Shown here one piece after another: positions 22,101 to 32,959 of a stretch of 64,000 nt of DNA (positions are counted from its first letter, which is position 1; each line of letters opens with the position of its first letter). The notes beneath the pieces are model-generated. The model ran no database searches and had not been told where the DNA came from. It saw only the letters and a program-made list of their open reading frames with translations. Source of the DNA: Calamus simplicifolius (taxonomy: Eukaryota > Streptophyta > Magnoliopsida > Arecales > Arecaceae). The position numbers and the translations under genes were made by a program. Where the stretch lies: contig UESW01004623.1 of the NCBI GenBank assembly GCA_900491605.1, positions 289,566-353,565 on the forward strand. The letters are read 5' to 3'.

Positions 22101-23280
22101 TCTTTTTTTGGGGATGAGCTCTACCGACGCATTACATCTATTCCTCTCGTTCCGAGCCTCTCTGCTGATGTTAGGGTTTGGAAGAGATCCTGTCTGCCCC
22201 GTGCTTCTATAAGGGATCTTCTGAATATCTTTAGGCCTTTACCTTCGCAAGGTATGGACTTGGCTTGGATCTGGCATCTATCCATTCACCCCAGGGTTCG
22301 CCTGTTCATATGGAAGCTTGCTTGGAATGTCCTTCCTACTTGTTTTCTGCTTTCTAGGAGGGGTATGAGCATCTTGCCTATGTGCCTGGTGTGTGGTCTC
22401 GAGGTGGAGACTGTGGATCATGCTATCTTTTTATGTGGCAGAGCGAGACAGATCTGGCAGCGATCAAGGGAGTGTCCTTGGACGTATGACTCTGTTTCCC
22501 ACCGTATCTCCTTTTTGCGTCTGATTAGGTAGGATATGCGGCTGGCTACCATAGGCGGGGTCCGTAGTGGGCTTACACTGCTTATCATATTTGGTTAACC
22601 CGGAACTGGTTGGTCTTCTCGGGTGAGATTGTTCCTTCTTATCGAGTTATCAGGACTGCTGCTTCCTTATCTGCTGAGTATACTTTCCATCACAGGCCTC
22701 TTGATTTTGTCAACCTAGGCCACTGGGACTCCCATTCTACTTCACTAGCGAACCGGCACACGGTCTTTATTTCTTGGGAGCCCTCACATCTTGGGTGTGT
22801 CAAAATCAACTTCGATGGGAGTGTTCGAGGTAGATGTGCGGGATCGGGATTTGTGATTCGGGGTCCGAGGGTAACATGCTTGCAGCAGGTGGTTTCGGGA
22901 CTCTTGATTCCTCTGTTCCCCTTGCGGAACTATCTGCGGTGTGGGCTGGTATCTCTTATGCCATTCGGATCATTGGTGCCCGTAGGCTCATTATTGAAGG
23001 GGATTCCGCTACGGTTATCAGCTGGATCCGTCAGGAATCTAGCTACCATATACCGACCATCCCTTTGATCAGTGATATCCGTTCCCTTCTTCAGGGTGTC
23101 GTTGGTACTCAGATTCGCCACATCTACAGAGAAGCCAACTCAGCGGCGGATTGGATCGCCTCCAGGGTGGCCTATCACTCTGGTTTTTGGAGCTGGAAGC
23201 AGGGCGACCCATGCCCTATTATTCTGTCACAAATTTTGTACTTTGATATTTCAGGTTCGACTCACCCTAAACTGGTGTGA
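19150..23280 (+). pseudogene. L1 ORF2: endonuclease, RT, RNase H remnant
   Basis: Begins MKILT then a stop where the family has Trp (TGG to TGA), then NVRGALKPSF. Apurinic-type endonuclease motifs follow in shifting frames (LLETHLSGD, LIAGDFNCI, GSHYTWCNNR, RLDRAMASPSW, GSDHCPIL; 19240-19830). RT motifs: RPITADDIQRALW and DKAPGP (20455-20520), WNRTLITLVPK, HYRPISLCTTLYK, DMERAYDRLSWDFL, GLRQGCPLSPFLF and FADD (21212-21223). A zinc-binding region reads PMCLVCGLE-VDHAIFLCGRA (22380-22445). RNase H of the plant RVT_3 type reads INFDGS, AELSAVWAG, IIEGDS and REANSAADW (22800-23160). The FADD box is intact but several frameshifts and stops prevent a full product. Confidence 0.9.
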
Positions 23281-23609
23281 TCACCCGCCTGTACCAAAAA
23301 AAAAAAACTTCTCCTTGAGCTCATGAGGAGGGAGACGTTGGAGAAGAAGTCACAGGACATGTTGGAAGTGGATTGTTGGAAGTGGAGAGGTCAACCTGGG
23401 TGACACGCTGGTTGCCGATCGAGTCACAAGGGAAGGTTTCAAACTCATTCCATTGAGCATAGCCACCTCGGTATATGGGGTTCTTCTCTGGGAAGAAATG
23501 CTTGAGCTGAAGCAGGACCTCCTTGTCATTCCATGGGGAGCCTTTGGTAGTCAACACTTGATTGCTTCCCTTTCTTCCGATCTCCAAGCTGTCCCACCAC
23601 AGGTATGGG

Positions 23610-24176
23610 TGTAATATCTCATTGCAATAGATGGTCCTTTGCAATAGATGATCCTATTTTATTGTGATCGTTTGCGGATAATTTCAACGCCATCCACTAA
23701 TTAATAAGTGATAACGATAGCTCCTTAAATGTTAAACGCCTGCTTTGATGGAAGCAGGCGGTGGAAGGGAATTGAGGAATCTCTTTAAATAGAGATCTCT
23801 TCTAAGGCTTTTGACAACACAATGTCATCGAAAGAAAAACCAGAAATAAGCGGAGGTATTGGGTCCCTGATCAAGAGCATATCCTGAGGGCATACACCAT
23901 CAGAGTGCGATAGCTCATTGATTGGGAGCACTCAATCAAGATCCCGAGAGGTCCCGAAGCGGTAGATCAAGATCCCGAGAGGTAGATCTGCAGCTGATTC
24001 AGATCAAGGGGAAGATCAAGATTCACCAAGAGGAAGATCGAGATCCATCGAGAGGAAGATCAAGATCCTGATTCAGATCTTCTAGAGATAGATCGAAAGC
24101 AATGGCTGGAGGTAATACAAAGATCCTATCTATTAATTCTATACATATTGTGTAGATTGTTAATAGACCTCTAACA
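23610..24176 (+). repeat. 5' LTR of Copia 1
   Basis: 567 bp, TGTAATATCTC to CCTCTAACA. Contains TTTAAATAGAG near 23784 as a candidate TATA-like element. Ends directly before the primer binding site. Confidence 0.93.
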
Positions 24177-24178
24177 GT

Positions 24179-24190
24179 TGGTATCAGAGC
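24179..24190 (+). promoter_or_regulatory. Met-tRNA primer binding site
   Basis: TGGTATCAGAGC, two bases after the LTR end; exact match to the initiator Met tRNA site used by most Copia elements. Confidence 0.93.
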
Positions 24191-25857
24191 ATTATACCTT
24201 TGCCTTATTTTTTATTGTGAGCATTTCAGATTTGATTATTTTATTATTCGGAGGTTTTTTTCTGGTCTCTATTTCTCTCACATAGAGATAATCCAGTGGG
24301 AGGCTACTGGTAGTACCCTGGATTATTTGACCCAACAAATGTGTGGTAGGGATATTAGGGACACACCAAAGGGAGGCTACTGGTAGTACCTTGGTGCGTT
24401 TTACCCAACTACCTACATATCGGGAGAGTTAATAGATCGCCATGAAGTTTGTTTGAGAGGTGGTTACTCTTTGGTTTTTTCCTTTTTAATCTTACATTTA
24501 TGGTTCCGATTTTTGCTTCTCGGTTCTTCATTTCGATTTATTGTTTCAGAATTTTGAGCAACCAAATTTATAGCTTGATATTAGAAAACGTTGCCTATTC
24601 GGAAACGTATTCCGTGCGTTTTTGGTTTTGTCGTGTCACGGATTTTTCTTGGCCACTCTCTAGCAATAAAAAAAAGGTTTGCAGAGATCTCAAGTTCAAA
24701 TCTACAGTGAAGGTTTTTTCCCTGTTGTTCCATTTTTTCTTGGCCATCCTGATTTTCTTTCGTCAGGTTTCGGTTTTTGTTCACGAGCAGAGCGGTAACG
24801 TAAGAGAAAAAAATGGCTTCTATAACCACATGCGGTGACCTATTAAAGAGAGGCGGTTTCGATTTTCTCGCCTATGGGTCCTTCGATTTTCTCAAGAGAT
24901 TTAAAATCAAATATGATTGGTTTTTTTATTTATTTCTTAAGTTTAAAATTTATGTATTAAAATACGCCTCCTGAGTCTCTATGCATACGGTGTTTTGCAT
25001 AGATTGGCCCAAGGGAATAATGAGCTACGACCGGACGTGTTTTAATTAACAAAATTTTTTTCTTAAGATGATAATTTTAAAATTCATTAAATAGATAATT
25101 GAAATGTTTTCTCCTATTTTGCATATTAGATTTATTCTATGCATGAATTTGGTGGTGGTGTGAAAATCACATAGCAAATCCTTTCAAGGTCTAATTGGTC
25201 AATTGGTGTCTAGAAAAGTAAAGAGATTGTGGTTACTTAATTGCTTCCGTTGACTAACCTAAGGAAAGCAATAGGGGACCTCCACTTCTCTTTCACTGGC
25301 CTGGCCAATTTGATTAACTCAAATATTGATTTGAAAATGTTACGTTGATTAAGATCACTACCTAATAATCATGCTAAATTGGTTAATCTATATGCATATA
25401 ATGGAATTCAAATGTCATGTAATCAATATGATTTTGATTAATTGGGGAGTAGCCACAGCATCTTTGATTAATCAAAATTACATATTGAGTTGCAAAGATC
25501 ACATAAGGTTAGATGACATTAATTATGGCTAATTGTATTAATGTAATGAATCTTATCCCACAGGAATTTTTATTGCACTGATATAATTAATTAGGATGCG
25601 ATAACAAATTATTTTCTTAATTACCTACAGGAATTAAGAAAGGAATATAATTTGTTAGTCACATCATTAAGTTAATGAGTCTATTTGAGTATAATAACTT
25701 AGCCCATAGGTAGTTATTGTATGTTATTGATTCATGTTATTGTATGTTTACATTGGTAAGACATGACATCAAGTTATATGCCTCAAATTTAGTTACATGA
25801 ATGTTATTTTTTTTATGCAGCTATTTTGCCTGTTAATATTTCTGATATGAAATGTGA
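24191..25857 (+). other. Long untranslated leader of Copia 1
   Basis: About 1.65 kb between the primer binding site and gag. The 129-codon open frame at 24449-24838 has no known motif. The AT-rich remainder shows nothing recognisable. Unusually long for Copia, but no insertion boundary was found. Confidence 0.5.
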
Positions 25858-25888
25858 TGTTTCTGATTTAAGTGGTGATAATTATAAA

Positions 25889-27335
25889 TGTTGACCCAAT
25901 TGATGATTTTGATGATTAACAAAACTATTTGAGTATAACTAATGGAGGCTCTAATGATTTTGATTAAGTGTTTCAGATTATAAGTCTATTGAATGATCAA
26001 AATCAGGAGTTACATCGTGTTCTGGATCGAATCTAATGTCTAGGTAAGATTGCAGACATTAGAGTCGACTCCGAGAATCACAGAGCCGACTCCGGAACTG
26101 GCACGGAAGTTAGAGTCGACTCTGAGACTGTTAGAGTCGACTCTCACAGAAGAAGCAGAACGTCAATTTTTCTGGCCCCAACCTAGAGTCGACTTCGGGC
26201 AAGTTAGAGTCGACTCCAGAAAAGTTTCTTGTCGACCCCAGAAAGTCAGAGATGACTCCGGAAATATCGTTTTAAAGTGTTTCGAGTTAGAACCGACTCC
26301 AGAAAAGTTAGAGTCGACTCCAACCCACCTGGAATGAAAAATCAAATTGCCAGATCAGCTCTAACGGTAATATTTCTATTTTACCTTATTTCTAACGGAT
26401 ATATTTTGCTACAAGGTACACTCCAACGGATAGTTTTCTTCCAAAAATGGTTTGAAAGAAATCTATAAAAAGGGAAGACTATTGTTCAAAAAACAGAACG
26501 GAAAAAGAGAACGAAAAAGTGAGAAAATCGGAAATAAACAAATCCCATTTCAAAAATCTGAAAAAGAGAGAGCCTGAATCTCAAGAGGAAAACCTTCTAG
26601 CTCAAATCCACTCCACTCCAAAAAGCTCAAGAGGAATCCAAGGCATTTAAATCAAGTTTTTGTGGATTTTCCAACTTGAAGAAAGAAGTTCAGCTTCTTG
26701 CTTTTCAACCCTTCTCAACTGCTTCAACTGTGAAGAATCGGAGCTGAGGCTTGATTCAACCTAGCAAGGAGAAGAAGAAAAGAAGAAAAGAAGAAAAGCT
26801 CAAAAGCCAACCATCTACAAATCAGGCTTTTCTAAACTTGTTATATTATTTGATTATCTGCTCATTAAGGAGCTTTGTATTTGAAAAACATATTTCATTT
26901 GTTTGTATCTAGTTCAATCTGGGGGATTGAACTAGCGGAGGTAGTCTTACCTTGGTTCAAGCTTGGTTAAGCTTGTGTTAGGGTTTTTTTTTTGTGCTGG
27001 TGAGCCCTTGAAAACCAGCTGGGTTCGTTGTGCGCCCGGGAAAATAATAAGTTTGAGTTGTGAGCTTGTAAAACAACTCAGCTGTAATCAGGTTGATTAT
27101 AGTGTGGACCCAAGTGAATCTTGGGAGTGGACGTAGGTGTTGGATACACCGAACCACTATAAAATCTTTTGTGTTTGCCGTGTTCTATTGACTCTATCTC
27201 TATCTCTATTTTACTCACTGCACTTTATAGTTACTTTGCATTTGCCTTCATTAATCTCAAGCAACTATTTTAAAAAGGCTAATTTTTTAAAGAACCCAAT
27301 TCACCCCCCCTCTTGGGTTGTCATCTGGGCCAACA
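25889..27335 (+). mobile_element. Solo LTR (SIRE/Maximus-like) inside gag of Copia 1
   Basis: Starts TGTTGACCCAATTGATG and ends CTTGGGTTGTCATCTGGGCCAACA (split here as the last 24 bases before 27335), with a TGTTG...CAACA inverted terminus and exact TSD ATAAA (25884-25888 and 27336-27340). Removing it with one TSD copy rejoins gag codons NYK and LWKERILL. The start and the C-run plus TTGGGTTG end resemble SIRE/Maximus Copia LTRs. No internal genes are left. The open frame that begins at 27137 reads from this LTR into gag; its first 68 or so codons are LTR sequence. Confidence 0.9.
26064..26326. repeat. Cluster of GAGTCGACTC palindromes
   Basis: About ten palindromic or near-palindromic units (five exact GAGTCGACTC, others GAGCCGACTC, GAGTCGACTT, GAACCGACTC, GAGATGACTC), irregularly spaced and often preceded by TTA. 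Lies in the solo LTR; could be a protein-binding or structural array. Confidence 0.8.
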
Positions 27336-28174
27336 ATAAATTATGGAAGGAGAGAATTCTTCTTCAATTAGGGTGCATGGATATTGACTATGCTATCAGG
27401 AAGGATGAACCATATTCGGTTACATCTACTAGCACTCAGGCTGAGATTGCTGCATATGAACGATGGGAGCGATCCAATCGCCTCAGTATGATGTTCATAC
27501 GTATTAAGATTTCTGCTAGTATACGCGGTTCAATTCCTGAGTGCAAAAATGTCAAGGAACTTCTGAAGGCTATTGATGCACAATTTGAATCTTCAGATAA
27601 GGCACTGGCTAGCACCCTAATGACAAAATTGTCATCAATGAAGCTCACTACTATTGGAGGTGTGTGTGAGCACATCATGAAGATGAGGGACATTACGGCT
27701 CAGTTGAAATCCCTAGAGGTTGAGATGTCAGAATCTTTCTTAGTACACTTTATTTTGAACTCACTCCCACAACAGTATAGTCCCTTCAAAATATCTTACA
27801 ACACACATAAGGACAAATGGTCAATTAATGAACTTCTGACCATGTGTGTTCAAGAGGAAGGGAGGCTGATTTTGGAAATGGGAGAAAGTGCACATTTAGT
27901 CACTCAGAGAAAGACTAAAGCTCCTAAAGACAAACGCAAAGGAAAAGGTAAAGTACCCATCCATACAGAAGACAAGAAGAAGTCCAAGTGCTTCTTTTGC
28001 AAGAAGAAAGGGCATATAAAGAAAGACTGTCTCAAATTCAAAGCTTGGCTTGACAAGAAAGGTACTATAACCTTATTCGTATGTCATGAATCCAATTTGG
28101 TATATATCATAACACATGGTGGATTGATTCTGGTTCTACAATCCATGTTTCAAATACCTTGCAGGGTTTTCTAA
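27336..28174 (+). pseudogene. Copia 1 gag and start of protease
   Basis: Gag begins before the solo LTR (SDLSGDNYK at about 25862-25888) and resumes with LWKERILLQLG at 27341. It carries the UBN2-type gag core (TLMTKLSSMK, ILNSLPQQYSPFKISYN, WSINELLTMCVQEEGRL) and a complete zinc knuckle CFFCKKKGHIKKDC (27989-28030). The aspartic protease motif WWIDSGS (28117-28137) follows in another frame, with its catalytic Asp at 28126-28128. In the element the gag forms the particle and the protease cuts the polyprotein. Insertion plus frameshift inactivate it. Confidence 0.88.
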
Positions 28175-28259
28175 ATCAAAGGAAACCATTGGGAAGTGAA
28201 CAAATCATCTATTCAGAAACAAGATGGGTTCACATGTGGAAGCGATTGGAACGTGCAGA

Positions 28260-29560
28260 CTTATTTTAGATTCTGGTTTTATTTTAGATTTGGAAAAGAC
28301 ATTTTATATTCCAAGTTCTCTAGAAATTTGATTTCAGTGTCAAGACTTGTACCAGCAGGATACTCCTTTAATTTTAATAAAAGCTCTGTTGATTTATTTT
28401 ATAAATCTAAGCTTATTGGGAATGGTACATTGTCCGACAATCTTTTTCAAATTAATTTGAAAAATAATACCACCTATAATGTGATGCACGCCCAAACTGG
28501 TATGAAAAGATGTGTTATGAATGAGAATTTCTCTATTTGTGGCATCGGAGATTAGGTCATATCTCCATTGAGAGAATTAAAAGATTAGTAAAAGATGGAG
28601 TACTTGATACTCTTGATTTTATGATTTTGGCACTTGTGTGAACTGCATAAAGGGAAAGCAAACCAACAAGTCCAATAAAGATGCCAAGAGAAGTTCAGAA
28701 GTACTGGAGATCATACATATGGATATCTGTAGTCCAGATATGGACTCGTATGGTCAGAGATACTCCATCTTATTTATTGATGACTATTCACGATATATGT
28801 ATCTCTACATGCTTCATAATAAGAACAAAGCATTAGATGCCTTTAAGGTATTTAAGGCAGAAGTAGAGAAACAATACGACAAGCAAATTAAAATCATGAG
28901 GTCAGATAGAGATGGAGAATATTATGGTAGATACACTGAGAATGGACAAGCACCTGGTTCCTTTGCTCGATTTTTTGAAGAAAATGGAATTGTTGCACAA
29001 TACACCATGCCAGGGTCTCTGACCAAAACGGTGTAGCTGAAAGGAGAAACTGGACATTATTGGACATGGTAAGGAGCATGATTGTCAGCTCCAACTTACC
29101 TAAATCCTTATGGACTGAAGCTCTTAAAACTGCTGCATATATATTAAATCGGGTTCCAACCAAGGCTGTTTCCAAAACGCCATTTGAGTTATTTAAAGGT
29201 TGGAAACTAAGTTTGCAACATATACGTGTTTGGGGATGCCCATCTAAAGTAAGAGTCTATAATCCACAAGAAAGAAACTAGACCCAAGGACTATTAGTGG
29301 ATATTTTATTGGATATGCTGAGAAGTCTAAGGGTTATATATTTTATTGTTCATCTCACAGCACTAGGATTATGGAATCAAGAAATGCAAAATTTCTTGAG
29401 AATGACTTGATTAGTGAGAGTGATCAATCTCAGTATTTGGCTTCTTCTGAGAAAGATCATTCATATATTCAGCTTCCACTTCAAGTGAGGGATTGGTTGT
29501 TATTTATAGCACTTCTCAAACTCAATAAGTGCTCAACAACCAGTCATTGAGATTTCACAA
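28260..29560 (+). pseudogene. Copia 1 integrase region
   Basis: GAG-pre-integrase zinc-binding part is partly kept (WHRRLGH-like, about 28540-28560). The catalytic core shows HMDICSPDMDSYGQ and FIDDYSRYMYLYML (28715-28820), then RSDRDGEYYG (first and second Asp), then the glutamate in the GVAERRN-type motif after a frameshift near 29010-29040. A C-terminal TPFELFKGWK-RVWGCPS module follows. All three acidic residues can be located, but in different frames, and later stops interrupt it. Confidence 0.82.
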
Positions 29561-29587
29561 GCTAATGGTGATCAAGAAGATCATGTT

Positions 29588-31287
29588 GTGCAAGACACTC
29601 CTCAAGAGGTCATTGACACAACATTAAGAAGATCAACTAGAATAAAGAAATCAGCAATTCCTAGTGATTATATTGTGTATCTACATGAATCTGACTATAA
29701 CATTGGAGCCGAAAATGATCCTGAAACGTTTTTACAAGCCATGAGTTCTAAGGAATCAAACTTGTGGTACAATGCCATGAAGGACGAGATGGAATCTATG
29801 GCATCTAATCGAGTCTGGGATCTTGTTGAGTTGCCTAATGGTGTAAAAGCCATTGGATGTAGATGGATCTTTAAAATAAAGAAAGACTCACAAGGCAACA
29901 TTGAAAGATATAAAGCAAGACTCGTTGCTAAAGGATTCACTTAGAAGGAAGGAATCGACTACACGGAGACATTTTCTCCTGTATCTAAGAAAGATTCTCT
30001 CCGAATAATTATGGCATTGATAGCTCATTTTGATTTTGAGTTACATCAAATGGATGTGAAAACTGCATTCCTTAATGGAGATCTAGAGGAAGAGGTTTAC
30101 ATGAAATAGCCTGAAGTATTTTCCTCTGGTGATAGTAAGCATTTGGTTTGCAAGCTTAAGAAATCCATATATGGATTGAAACAAGCCTTCCGTCAGTGGT
30201 ATTTAAAATTTCATGATGTGATCTCTTCCTTTGGTTTTGAAGAAAACATCATGGATCAATGTATATACTAGAAGGTTAGTGGGAGAAATTTTTTTTCTTG
30301 GTCCTATATGTGGATGACATTCTACTTGCAACCAATGATAAAGAGTTGCTATATGAGGTGAAACAATTTCTCTTCAAAAATTTTGATATGAAAGATATGA
30401 ATGAGGCATCTTATGTCACTGGCATTAAAATCCCTAGAGAAAGATCTCGAGGCATTTTAGGATTGTCTCAAGAAACTTATATCAATAAAGTCTTGGAGAG
30501 ATTTCAGATAAAAAATTGTTCACCAAGTGTTGCACCTATAGTGAAGGGTGACAAGTTCGCTTTGAACCAGTGCCCTAAAAATGAACTTGAACGGGAACAG
30601 ATGCACAACATTCCATATGCTTCAACTATTGGAAGCCTAATGTATACTCAGGTTTGAACAAGACCTGACATTGCATTTGCAGTAGGAGTGTTGGGAAGAT
30701 ATCAGAGTAATCCAGGTTTAGACCACTGGAGAGCTGCTAAAAAAGTCATGAGGTATCTTCAAGGGACCAAGGACTATATGCTCATGTATAGACGAACTGA
30801 TCATTTGGAGATAGAGGGCTACTCAGATTCAGACTTTGCTGGCTGCATTGATTCTCGGAAATCAACATCAGGATTTATATTTATGTTAGCTGGTGGAACC
30901 ATATCATAGAGGAGTGCAAAGCAGACTTTGACTGCTACCTCTACTATGGAAGCGGAGTTCGTTACTTGTTTTGAGGCTACATCGCAATGTGTATGATTGA
31001 AGAGTTTCGTCTCAGGGCTTAGAATTGTTGACTCTATTGCTAGGCCAATTAAACTGTACTGTGATAATTCAGCTGCTGTATTTTTGGCTAAAAACCATAA
31101 GAGTGGTAGTCGAAGTAAACATATCGACATTAAGTATTTAGCCATAAGAGAACGTGTTAAAAAAAATAAAGTGGTCATAGAACACGTTAGCACTGAATTG
31201 ATGATAGCTAATCCTTTGACTAAAGGCATGCTAATTAAGAATTTTAAGGATCATGTGATACGAATGGGAGTTGGTTCCATGATATAA
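29588..31287 (+). pseudogene. Copia 1 reverse transcriptase and RNase H
   Basis: RT part: WDLVELPNGVKAIGCRWIFK, YKARLVAKGFT then a TAG stop, HQMDVKTAFLNGDLEEEVYM then a TAG, and YVDD at 30307-30318. RNase H part: RYLQGTKDYML, GYSDSDFAGCIDSRKSTSG, TSTMEAEF, LYCDNSAAVFLAKN, HIDIKYLAIRE and NPLTKGM. At least five in-frame stops (29941, 30108, 30270, 30657, 30907). The catalytic YVDD and the RNase H acidic residues remain visible, so decay is by scattered point changes. Confidence 0.9.
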
Positions 31288-31578
31288 TTGCATGGATAAC
31301 AGTTTGTACAAAGAAACTCTTATTTCAATTATTTATTTATTTCTTATTCAGGTGTACACATTATTTGACTTTCGAGAAATGACAAACTTTTCTTTTGGAC
31401 TCTGAATAAACATATGGTTTATTCATTGTTATGTTGTCACATTTGAAATAGTGGTAAAGAAATTGAATGCATTATAATACATAGAAGATAATACTCAATT
31501 ATAGAGGACCTATCGCTATGATTCATGTATTTAGTTTCTTATTCAGTGTTGATAAAATATACGGACCAAGTGGGAGAA
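31288..31578 (+). other. Copia 1 3' untranslated part and polypurine tract
   Basis: About 290 bp without genes, ending AAGTGGGAGAA (31568-31578), the polypurine tract that primes plus-strand DNA directly before the 3' LTR. Confidence 0.8.
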
Positions 31579-32146
31579 TGTAATATCCCGTTGCAATAGA
31601 TGGTCCTTTGCAATAGATGGTCCTATTTTATTGCGATCGTTTGCGGATAATTTCAACGCCATCCACTAATTAATAAGTGATAACGATAGCTCCTTAAATG
31701 TTAAACGCCTGCTTTGATGGGAGCAGGCGGTGGAAGGGAATTGAGGAATCTCTTTAAATAGAGATTCCCTTCTAAGGCTTTTGACAACACAATGTCATCG
31801 AAAGAAAAACCAGAAATAAGCGGAGGTATTGGGTTCCTGATCAAGAGCATATCCTGAGGGCATACACCATCAGAGTGCGATAGCTCATTGATTGGAAGCA
31901 CTCAATTAAGATCCCGAGAGGTCCCGAAGCGGTAGATCAAGATTCTGAGAGGTAGATCTGCAGCTGATTCAGATCAAGGGAAAGATCAAGATTCACCAAG
32001 AGGAAGATTGAGATCCATCGAGAGGAAGATCAAGATCCTGATTCAGATCTTCTAGAGGTAGATCGAAAGCAATGGCTGGAGGTAATACAAAGATCCTATC
32101 TATTAATTCTGTACATATTGTGTAGATTGTTAATAGATATCTAACA
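31579..32146 (+). repeat. 3' LTR of Copia 1
   Basis: 568 bp, TGTAATATCCCG to ATATCTAACA, followed by TSD ATGGG. Collinear with 23610-24176. Confidence 0.93.
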
Positions 32147-32394
32147 ATGGGTGGTAGATCCCATAGCTGCGCAGCCCCTTGATTTGAGAATGTCGGTGGT
32201 GCACCGTTCCAACATCCCCATCATTGGATCGTTCAGCTTCGGCACATACACCTCATCGCGGTAGGCATCACCAGAAGCAAGGCTAATCATGTCCCTTCTG
32301 TTGCTGATGCTTTTCTTGGGGTTCCGGTCAAGAGTCTGCGGGTTCAGTCCTCGAAGGCCTGAGCAAAGAGGAAATCGAGTCCGAAGGTGCAAAG

Positions 32395-32680
32395 AGGAAA
32401 CCGGGTCCGAAGGTGGCCAAGTTCAGAGGTGATTGAGTTGAGGTCGACACAGATGACCGAGTCCAGAGGTGGCTGAGGGCGAGTCTAGAGGTGGCCGAGG
32501 CTAAGGCCCGAGTTCGAAAGAGGCCGAGTCCAGAGGTGGCTGAGGCCAAGACCAACATCGATGGCCGAGTCCAGAGGTGGCCGAGGCCAAGGCTGAGTTT
32601 GAAGGTGGCCGAGTCTAGAGGTGACCGAGGCCAAGTGAAAGAGGCCGACTCTAGGGATGGCCAAGGCCAACTGGCCGACT
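32395..32680. repeat. GGCCGAGG minisatellite of Tat-like unit 2
   Basis: Same array as 13755-14115, with GAGGTGGCCGAGGCCAAG-like units. Open frames on both strands here are by-products of the repeat. Confidence 0.75.
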
Positions 32681-32795
32681 AGAGGGGCCAGCCTGGGTGG
32701 CTAATGGGGATCCAACCTGGGTGCAATTACCACTGTCCATAAGGTTTATTAGCCCCATCACCAGTGACTTCACCCTACGGTCGCATTTGGTAGCC

Positions 32796-32955
32796 GGTAA
32801 TCTGGATAGATTAACAGTAATTTAAATTGGGCCCATTGGATAGCTATGTTTGGTATATATTCTTTGGAGGTAATCTATCTTACAGTGGTAATCTGGATTA
32901 CCTCTCATGAGATAATCTAGATTACCTCATGAGAAGGTGGCTATCCAGATTACTG
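32796..32955. repeat. Subterminal foldback region
   Basis: GGTAATCTGGATAG (32796-32809) is inverted at CTATCCAGATTACTG (32941-32955). Between them lie self-complementary GGTAATCTGGATTACC and ATAATCTAGATTA. It would form a large hairpin near the left end of the Harbinger element. Confidence 0.7.
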
Positions 32956-32959
32956 AACA

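Larger units (their letters stand above)
17356..23304 (+). mobile_element. Full-length L1-type LINE with 17-bp TSD
   Basis: Flanked by the exact direct repeat AAACTTCTCCTTGAGCT at 17339-17355 and 23305-23321, with an A-run (from 23296) before the right copy. It carries both L1 open reading frames in decayed form, in order: a nucleic-acid-binding ORF1, then ORF2 with endonuclease, reverse transcriptase, a C-terminal zinc-binding region and RNase H. At 5.95 kb it looks near full length. The target is the interior of the Tat-like element, which is repeated uninterrupted at 13245-13262. Confidence 0.93.
23610..32146 (+). mobile_element. Ty1/Copia element 1 with intact ends
   Basis: LTRs at 23610-24176 and 31579-32146, TSD ATGGG at 23605-23609 and 32147-32151, Met-type primer binding site and a purine-rich tract. 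The gene order gag, protease, integrase, RT, RNase H is that of Copia. By eye the LTRs differ at about 18 of 567 positions (about 97 percent identity), mostly transitions, so it is younger than its host element. A 1447-bp solo LTR sits in gag. Several stops and frameshifts make it non-functional. Confidence 0.95.
16688..32758 (-). mobile_element. Tat-like element unit 2, split in three
   Basis: Interior sequence matching unit 1 is present at 16688-17355, 23322-23609 and 32147-32758. The gaps are an L1 LINE (17356-23304) and a Copia element (23610-32146), each with its own TSD. Removing both inserts restores the order seen in unit 1 (12640 to about 14185), including the GGCCGAGG minisatellite at 32395-32680. 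It stops after GGTTTATTAGCCCCATC, so its 5' part is missing; the Harbinger element begins shortly after. Confidence 0.75.

Noticed and set aside
24449..24838. 129-codon frame in the Copia 1 leader, possibly an extra element gene
   Set aside because: Hydrophobic sequence without motif, in AT-rich DNA; no repeat elsewhere in the window to test conservation.
27137..27340. N-terminal extension of the Copia 1 gag frame
   Set aside because: This part is solo LTR sequence (ends 27335) read through by chance; real gag resumes at LWKERILL.
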